The position numbers and the translations under genes are program-made. Positions 58,800 through 64,000 of a stretch of DNA of 64,000 nucleotides are shown piece by piece. The stretch spans positions 1 through 64,000 of the forward strand of contig NZ_JADEYP010000002.1 of NCBI RefSeq assembly GCF_020295405.1, written 5' to 3'. Within the stretch, counting starts at the first letter, position 1. Every line of letters begins with the position of its first letter. This DNA comes from Sphingobacterium bovistauri. Its GTDB lineage: Bacteria > Bacteroidota > Bacteroidia > Sphingobacteriales > Sphingobacteriaceae. A model generated the notes under the pieces. It was not told where the DNA came from, ran no database searches, and worked only from the letters and a program-made list of their open reading frames with translations.

Positions 58800-61700
58800 A
58801 TGAAAAAACACCTTTTCTCTGCTTTCTTTTTATTGTTAACTAATGTATTTACATTAAGTAGCCAAGAGCATATTAAACCAAAAAATCTTAATCCTATTCT
58901 TCCTGGATATTTTGCTGATCCTACTATAAAAAAAATAAAGGATACTTATTATATCTATGCTACGACAGATGGAAATGGAGGTGGACTTGGTCCGTCACAG
59001 GTCTGGACATCTAAGGATTTCATGAATTGGACAATTCAACCGATGAATTGGCCTAATACACATTGGTATTGGGCTCCTGATATGACCCAAGGATACGATG
59101 GTAGATATTATTTGTATTACAGCCAACCCGTAGAAATATTTGGTGCAGTATCCGAAAGTCCAATAGGGCCATGGCATTCATTAGGTAAAGACGGAAGTTC
59201 TATTATACCTAATTATTTGATTCCAGGTGTAATTACTTTGGATGCACAAACATTTAAAGATGATGATGGGAAAATATATATGTACTGGGGAACGTGGGGG
59301 ATTTATCCTGATCATGGATGTGCTGTAGGATTGTTAAATGAGGATATGAAATCCTTTGAGAAAGTAAAATTAATACCTAATACAGATGTAAAAGATTTTT
59401 TTGAGGCACCATATGTATTTAAACGGAATAATATATATTATTTTATGTATTCGTCAGGTCATTGTGAAGATCATACATATCGAGTACAGTATGCAACAAG
59501 TAAAGTCGGACCTATGGGACCTTTTCATTATGAATCAAATAATCCTATTTTGGAAACTAATGCTGATGGAACTATACATGGACCAGGACATCATAGTTTG
59601 ATTGAGGAAAATGGACGACATTTTATAGTATACCATAGGCATAACAACCCACATTCTGGAGGAGGGTTTCATAGGCAAATAGCTGTTGATGAATTGTTTT
59701 TTGATGCAGAAGGTAAAATAAAAAGGATTATAGGTACTCATCAGGGAGTTGAAGCCCTAGTTAAAAAGTCCGTAATGCATGAAAATATTGCTTTTGGTAA
59801 AAAGGTTACAGCCTCATCATTTTACAGTGATGATTTTAAACCTTCATTTTTAGTCGATGATAATAATGGTACTTTATGGCGTTCCAAAGATATTAATTCT
59901 ACGGCTTGGCTTACAGTAGATCTGGATGAAGTGCAAAATATTAGTACGGTTGCTTTGCAATTTGAATATCCAACATATGCTTATCAATTTACAATTGAGA
60001 CCTCAATAGATGGTCAAAATTGGGAGTTATATGTTGATCAATCTAAAAATAACCGTTGGGCTAGTCCAATATTAAATCATAGAAACACAAACGCTAGATA
60101 TGTTAGAGTTAATGTTATTAACACCCAACATCCGGGGCTACCAAAGGGCCTTTGGAATATTAAAATTTATCAAAAAAGGATTAATCAAGAAACATTATGG
60201 TCTAGTCCTCAGATTATGCCGGAAGTGTCAAATGTAGTTGGAGAATTGGTGAAAATTGATGCAAGTGAGTACTCTGAAGGTGATAAAATAGACCAAATTA
60301 GTAATAAAGGTTTGTTAGATGGAAACTTTCGAAGCCTACAAAAATTATCCGTAAAGGTTTATCAAGGGAAAAAGGCATTCTATTTTGACGGTAAAACTAA
60401 TTTTAAATCAACATTTAAGGTCCCAACAAATATTTCCGGAAATAATCCATATACTGTTTCTATGTGGATTAATAATCCTGAAATCTCTAGGTATGAGGAT
60501 GTTGTTTCTTATTCTTCTGGGGTACAAGATCTTACAAGATCTGTGTTCGGGATAGGCAGCGATGCGACTCGAGGAGCTATTACACATGGAGCATGGCCAG
60601 ATTTGGGATTTAAAGAGGTTCCAAAGGCAAATCAATGGAATCATGTGGTTTTTACTTTTGATGGGTATTTAGAGAAAATATATGTTAACGGAGTTTTACA
60701 AAAAGAACAAAATAGAATGTTATTTGTAAAGGCTAATGAAAATTTTATTTTAGGATCTTCAGATCTATTCATTAATCATTTCTCAGGCTATTTAGCAGAT
60801 TTGAAGGTTTTTAATTTAGCTCTTGACGTCAAATTTATTGAACAAGAAATTCAAAAATTTTATAATGTTCAATCTTATTTTTCTCTTCGAACAGAAGGTA
60901 TACCACTAGGTGAAGTTTCATTTATTCGAAATCAAGGATCTATTGGTTCACATTTTACCAAAATATTAAACAAAAAATTAGAAACTGTAGGAAATAGAAC
61001 TGCAATAGGTAGCACGATAATTCAAGATTCCATACTCAATGAGGTATTGAGTTCAGATGAGTATTGTATAGCTTTAGATCTTTATGAGAATAATAATTGG
61101 GATCATTACATACTAAACTATCATAATGATAATTTTGTATTATTCAAAAATGGTAAAAGGCAAAAAAAACCTACTTTAAAAGGATTGAAAATCAATAAAG
61201 ATAATACACTACAATTAAATGCTTCCTTCCATTTCTTAGATGCTTACCCAAATACAGTTTCTATCAATTCAGTAGCTGATTATTATCATCGCTGGAGAAA
61301 TACATTTAGTTTAGAATTATCTAGTTTTATACCTAAAGTAATTTCTCAACCTAAACTTATAAATGATCAAAATGTATTTATTCATGTAGAATCCAAATTG
61401 AATAATGTAAAATATGTGTTTGTATCAGAGAATAAATCTTCTGGATGGGTCGATGAGCCTTATTACCTATTTACAGAAGCAGAATCATCAAATAATATAA
61501 TAGTTCAACTTAAAGACGAGTTTGGAAATGTAAGTTTGCCTTATACCTTTGAGGTATCTAAAACTCCCCTAAAATTATTAGATGGTTCTACCATTAAAAG
61601 TGGTTATACTTTTAATGGTAATACTATTCCATTCTGGGATGGTATAAAACTTCCCTACAATTTGGATTCAACAAAAACGAATGTAAGTTTTGATAATGAT

Positions 61701-62198
61701 AAATGGATTTTGAAATCTACCCATACCCGTTGGGCTTCAGATGCTCTATTTCCACCTTTTATGTATAAAGAAATAATCGGTGATTTTACCTTTCAAATTA
61801 AAATTGATGATGTACCTGGTTTAAATACAAAAACGAGAACTTCAAGTGAAGCTGGAATAATGATAAGAAATAAGGATGAAATAAATTCTTATATAAATAA
61901 TACAGTATTAACAGGGTGGAACCTAGGAAATCTATGGAGGAGTACAGGAAATAGGAAACATCAAGAAGGTAATAATGGTTCTGGATTAAACTTCCATCCA
62001 TATCTTCAAGTTCAAAGGTTTGGTAATTTATTCTTCTTAAGGTCATCCATCGATGGAATCAATTGGATTAATTTACCCAATATGCCCTGCAAAAGAGATG
62101 ATTTAGACGGAAAATTATTACAAATAGGAATTTATCAAATAGCAACAAACAATCAAGAAGGCTACGGCTACTTTTCAAATATCAATTTGTGGCATTAA
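58800..62198 (+). CDS. Modular GH43 - CBM32 - LamG secreted enzyme
   Basis: With the start at 58800 (MKKHLFSAFFLLLTNVF signal) it has 1132 residues; an open extension further upstream has no signal peptide. Module order: GH43 propeller (about 28-330) with Asp in PGYFADPTIKKI, Asp in TLDAQTFKDDDG and Glu in FFEAPYVFKRN; F5/8-type C domain, CBM32 (about 335-465; FLVDDNNGTLWRSK, then WLTVDLDEVQNISTVALQF); LamG-like domain (about 515-690; VSMWINNPEIS, WNHVVFTFDGYLEKIYVNG); and a C-terminal concanavalin-like region (about 990-1132; FTFQIKIDDVPGL, SSEAGIMIRNKDE). Likely an alpha-L-arabinofuranosidase or beta-galactosidase acting on insoluble plant polymer. It precedes susC, so it may belong to that utilisation locus. 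Confidence 0.85.
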   Translation: MKKHLFSAFFLLLTNVFTLSSQEHIKPKNLNPILPGYFADPTIKKIKDTYYIYATTDGNGGGLGPSQVWTSKDFMNWTIQPMNWPNTHWYWAPDMTQGYDGRYYLYYSQPVEIFGAVSESPIGPWHSLGKDGSSIIPNYLIPGVITLDAQTFKDDDGKIYMYWGTWGIYPDHGCAVGLLNEDMKSFEKVKLIPNTDVKDFFEAPYVFKRNNIYYFMYSSGHCEDHTYRVQYATSKVGPMGPFHYESNNPILETNADGTIHGPGHHSLIEENGRHFIVYHRHNNPHSGGGFHRQIAVDELFFDAEGKIKRIIGTHQGVEALVKKSVMHENIAFGKKVTASSFYSDDFKPSFLVDDNNGTLWRSKDINSTAWLTVDLDEVQNISTVALQFEYPTYAYQFTIETSIDGQNWELYVDQSKNNRWASPILNHRNTNARYVRVNVINTQHPGLPKGLWNIKIYQKRINQETLWSSPQIMPEVSNVVGELVKIDASEYSEGDKIDQISNKGLLDGNFRSLQKLSVKVYQGKKAFYFDGKTNFKSTFKVPTNISGNNPYTVSMWINNPEISRYEDVVSYSSGVQDLTRSVFGIGSDATRGAITHGAWPDLGFKEVPKANQWNHVVFTFDGYLEKIYVNGVLQKEQNRMLFVKANENFILGSSDLFINHFSGYLADLKVFNLALDVKFIEQEIQKFYNVQSYFSLRTEGIPLGEVSFIRNQGSIGSHFTKILNKKLETVGNRTAIGSTIIQDSILNEVLSSDEYCIALDLYENNNWDHYILNYHNDNFVLFKNGKRQKKPTLKGLKINKDNTLQLNASFHFLDAYPNTVSINSVADYYHRWRNTFSLELSSFIPKVISQPKLINDQNVFIHVESKLNNVKYVFVSENKSSGWVDEPYYLFTEAESSNNIIVQLKDEFGNVSLPYTFEVSKTPLKLLDGSTIKSGYTFNGNTIPFWDGIKLPYNLDSTKTNVSFDNDKWILKSTHTRWASDALFPPFMYKEIIGDFTFQIKIDDVPGLNTKTRTSSEAGIMIRNKDEINSYINNTVLTGWNLGNLWRSTGNRKHQEGNNGSGLNFHPYLQVQRFGNLFFLRSSIDGINWINLPNMPCKRDDLDGKLLQIGIYQIATNNQEGYGYFSNINLWH

Positions 62199-62220
62199 TG
62201 AAGTAGGATTAAAATGTGAT

Positions 62221-62252
62221 TAATTTTAACTCAATAAATTGAGTTAAAATTA
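62221..62252. terminator. Perfect 15-bp palindrome after the GH43 gene
   Basis: TAATTTTAACTCAAT (62221-62235) and its exact reverse complement (62238-62252) are separated by two bases. It may end GH43 transcription, although no U-tract follows, or it may be a dimeric regulator site ahead of susC. Confidence 0.5.
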
Positions 62253-62254
62253 AA

Positions 62255-62278
62255 GTGCTATAAGTGAAAATCTGAATA
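62255..62278 (+). repeat. 24-bp element (copy 2) ahead of susC
   Basis: GTGCTATAAGTGAAAATCTG and the next four bases match 58727-58750 at 19 of 24 positions. It begins two bases after the 32-bp palindrome and about 240 bp before the susC start. Confidence 0.4.
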
Positions 62279-62514
62279 AATGTAGAAGACTAAAAATTTT
62301 AAATTTGATTAAACGTCAGGTTGACATTTTTAATATTTATACCAATTAAATATACTTAAAACGAGCTTTTCGATTTTTAATATTTGTTTAACATAATTAT
62401 AAAATTATCAAAAGTAGAGTAATACATACAGATTGTATTTAACTCATTTTTTCTAAATATTATTTTATCCAAAGGGCTTAAGAGTCAAAATATTATCTAA
62501 TTAATTATAAACCA

Positions 62515-64000
62515 ATGAAGAATTTGTATCTATTTAGGATGAAGAGATATTTTCTTTTGTTCCTATTGTTTTTGGGGTCAGTACACGTCTTCGCACAACA
62601 AACTGTAACAGGTATAGTTCGTGATCGACAAGGGCAACCCTTAGGAGAAGTAAGTGTAAGAGAATTGGGAGGTTCAATAAGTACTAAAACAAAAGAAAAT
62701 GGTAGTTATGAGATTAAAGTTTCCACCGCTGGCAAAACAATTGTTTACACGAGTGTTGGTTATCAAACCAAACAAGTAAAAGTAAGTAGTACGAATGTTT
62801 TGAATGTTATTTTGGATGATGCAACTACAAGCCTAGAGGAAACAGTAGTAGTCGGTTATCAAAATATTCAACGAAAAAAAATGACTGGCGCTGTTTCAAC
62901 AGTAAAGGGTGCCGAATTTGAAAACACCCCCTATGCGACATTTGATGCTATGCTTCAGGGACGCGTTGCTGGTTTAACAGTTATGAGCACTTCAGGAGAA
63001 CCTGGTACTAACAATATTGTTAATATTCGTGGCTCCAGTAATTTGGGATTAGCTGATAATCAACTGCAAGCACCACTTTATGTGATTGATGGCATCATTT
63101 ACGATGTAAGTGATATAAAAGCTGCATATGGAGATGCAAGCCCCTTACAAGCAATAAATCCAAATGATATAGAATCAGTTGATATCCTGAAAGATGCTTC
63201 TGCATCATCAATTTATGGAGCACGTGCGGCTAATGGTGTAATCATTGTAAAGACTAAGAGACCAGCAGCTGGTGTGCCTGAAATTAGAGTTGCTAGTTAT
63301 GCTGGTATTTCAAGTAGACCTGCGATGAAACCTATTACTGTAGGCGCCGCAGAGCGGAGAATGAAAATGGGTTTACTATATGCGGGTGGGCAATACGATT
63401 GGTTTAATGATAATCAAATTCATCCAATGCTAACAGATAGTCTTAATCCAGCATATAATCATGCCACTGATTGGCAAGGACTATTTTTACAGAGCGCCCC
63501 TATTACCAACGTAAATTTTAGTATCGGAGCCTCAATGGATAAATTTCTCTATCGTATATCTGTACAACATTATTATGAAGAAGGTGTTATGATGGGATTT
63601 GAAAATAAAAATCTCACACCAAGATTATTGCTTCAAGTTAATCCAATGGAAAATTTGCAATTTGAGACAAATATTTTCTCCGGGTTTACCAAAGCAAAAC
63701 ATGGTTCTGGTGATGACAGTAAATATCCATTTAGTACTTGGGGATTTCCTTCTTCATTTTGGGAAATTAATGATCTAGAGAAACAAGTATATACAGGAAG
63801 ATATGATGGTCTTTTAGATGATGATAGAAGCATTAGCTTAAATGGGAATTTCGCTGGAACAATTAAGAAATTTTTGATCCCAGAACTTTCTTTACGATCA
63901 CAGTTTTCTTTTAATGTACATAATAATACTAGAGATTTATTTAGACCAAAGTTATTAACTGGATCTCAAAATGAGGCTTTTAATTGGGTAAATCAAAGTC
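62515..64000 (+). CDS. SusC/RagA-type TonB-dependent outer membrane transporter, 5' part
   Basis: The first 495 codons of a SusC-like gene run off the right edge. ATG at 62515 or 62539 begins a signal peptide (MKRYFLLFLLFLGSVHVFAQ). Residues about 30-105 form a carboxypeptidase D regulatory-like domain (VTGIVRDRQGQPLGEVSVRE, VGYQTKQVKVS). The TonB-box region is SLEETVVVGYQNIQRKKMTG, followed by the plug (MLQGRVAGLTVMSTSGEPG, VNIRGSSNLG, YVIDGIIYDVSD, IESVDILKDASASSIYGARA). There is no STN domain, so it is not the anti-sigma-linked type. It would import large oligosaccharides or glycopeptides with a SusD partner expected just beyond the window. Confidence 0.95.
   Translation, partial: MKNLYLFRMKRYFLLFLLFLGSVHVFAQQTVTGIVRDRQGQPLGEVSVRELGGSISTKTKENGSYEIKVSTAGKTIVYTSVGYQTKQVKVSSTNVLNVILDDATTSLEETVVVGYQNIQRKKMTGAVSTVKGAEFENTPYATFDAMLQGRVAGLTVMSTSGEPGTNNIVNIRGSSNLGLADNQLQAPLYVIDGIIYDVSDIKAAYGDASPLQAINPNDIESVDILKDASASSIYGARAANGVIIVKTKRPAAGVPEIRVASYAGISSRPAMKPITVGAAERRMKMGLLYAGGQYDWFNDNQIHPMLTDSLNPAYNHATDWQGLFLQSAPITNVNFSIGASMDKFLYRISVQHYYEEGVMMGFENKNLTPRLLLQVNPMENLQFETNIFSGFTKAKHGSGDDSKYPFSTWGFPSSFWEINDLEKQVYTGRYDGLLDDDRSISLNGNFAGTIKKFLIPELSLRSQFSFNVHNNTRDLFRPKLLTGSQNEAFNWVNQS

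Larger units (their letters stand above)
62199..62514. other. Intergenic region before susC
   Basis: This 316-bp A+T-rich stretch contains the large palindrome at 62221-62252 and the second copy of a short repeated element (62255-62278). I found no perfect -33/-7 promoter; AATATTTG in the middle is one mismatch from a -7 box. No small gene is apparent. Confidence 0.5.

Overview
The window looks like chromosome from a Bacteroidota bacterium, most likely a Sphingobacteriaceae member (Sphingobacterium- or Pedobacter-like). Supporting signs: a SusC-type TonB transporter at the right edge, TAnnTTTG-type -7 promoter elements, atpD-atpC standing apart from the other ATP synthase genes with a very short epsilon subunit, a NUDIX/winged-helix AraR in place of a proteobacterial AraC-type arabinose regulator, A+T-rich DNA without Shine-Dalgarno boxes, and a set of plant-glycan glycoside hydrolases. 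I saw no tRNA, rRNA, CRISPR array, transposase or phage gene.

Left third (1-17,500, all minus strand). A branched-chain amino acid operon reads ilvE-ilvD-ilvB-ilvN-(DinB-like)-ilvC-leuC-(methyltransferase)-leuD-(twin ABC ATPase)-leuB-leuA-ilvA and ends at a hairpin near the left edge. It encodes almost all enzymes for isoleucine, valine and leucine from threonine and pyruvate, plus three passenger genes. Upstream lies a separate atpD-atpC unit with its own terminator and a good Bacteroidota promoter.

Middle (17,900-43,060). A NUDIX AraR is divergent from a long plus-strand arabinose operon: araB, araD, araA, a sodium/solute symporter, a lipoprotein aldose epimerase, GH97, two GH51, GH127/GH146, two double-GH43 proteins and GH2. 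A near-perfect 17-bp palindrome in the divergent region is the likely AraR operator. After a hairpin terminator comes a stand-alone LamG plus GH127-like protein. The predicted activities remove alpha- and beta-linked L-arabinofuranose, probably beta-L-arabinopyranose or alpha-galactose, and beta-galactose; free L-arabinose is imported and converted to D-xylulose 5-phosphate.

Right third (43,260-64,000). A minus-strand pair (DUF5695-like protein and M24 Xaa-Pro peptidase) is divergent from an AraC-family regulator and a seven-gene operon. That operon encodes the whole trans-4-hydroxy-L-proline pathway (2-epimerase, D-hydroxyproline oxidase/dehydrogenase, pyrroline-hydroxycarboxylate deaminase, 2-oxoglutarate semialdehyde dehydrogenase) together with a DUF885 peptidase, an APC permease and a DPP-IV-like S9 peptidase, and it ends at a strong terminator. 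A modular GH43-CBM32-LamG enzyme and the start of a susC gene follow.

Main interpretation (inference): the middle and right parts together look like a utilisation locus for hydroxyproline-rich plant glycoproteins (extensins, arabinogalactan proteins). GH127-type enzymes would strip hydroxyproline-linked beta-L-arabinofuranosides, proline-directed peptidases would cut the exposed backbone, and both L-arabinose and hydroxyproline would enter central metabolism. I know of no described Bacteroidota locus coupling sugar and imino-acid arms in this way.
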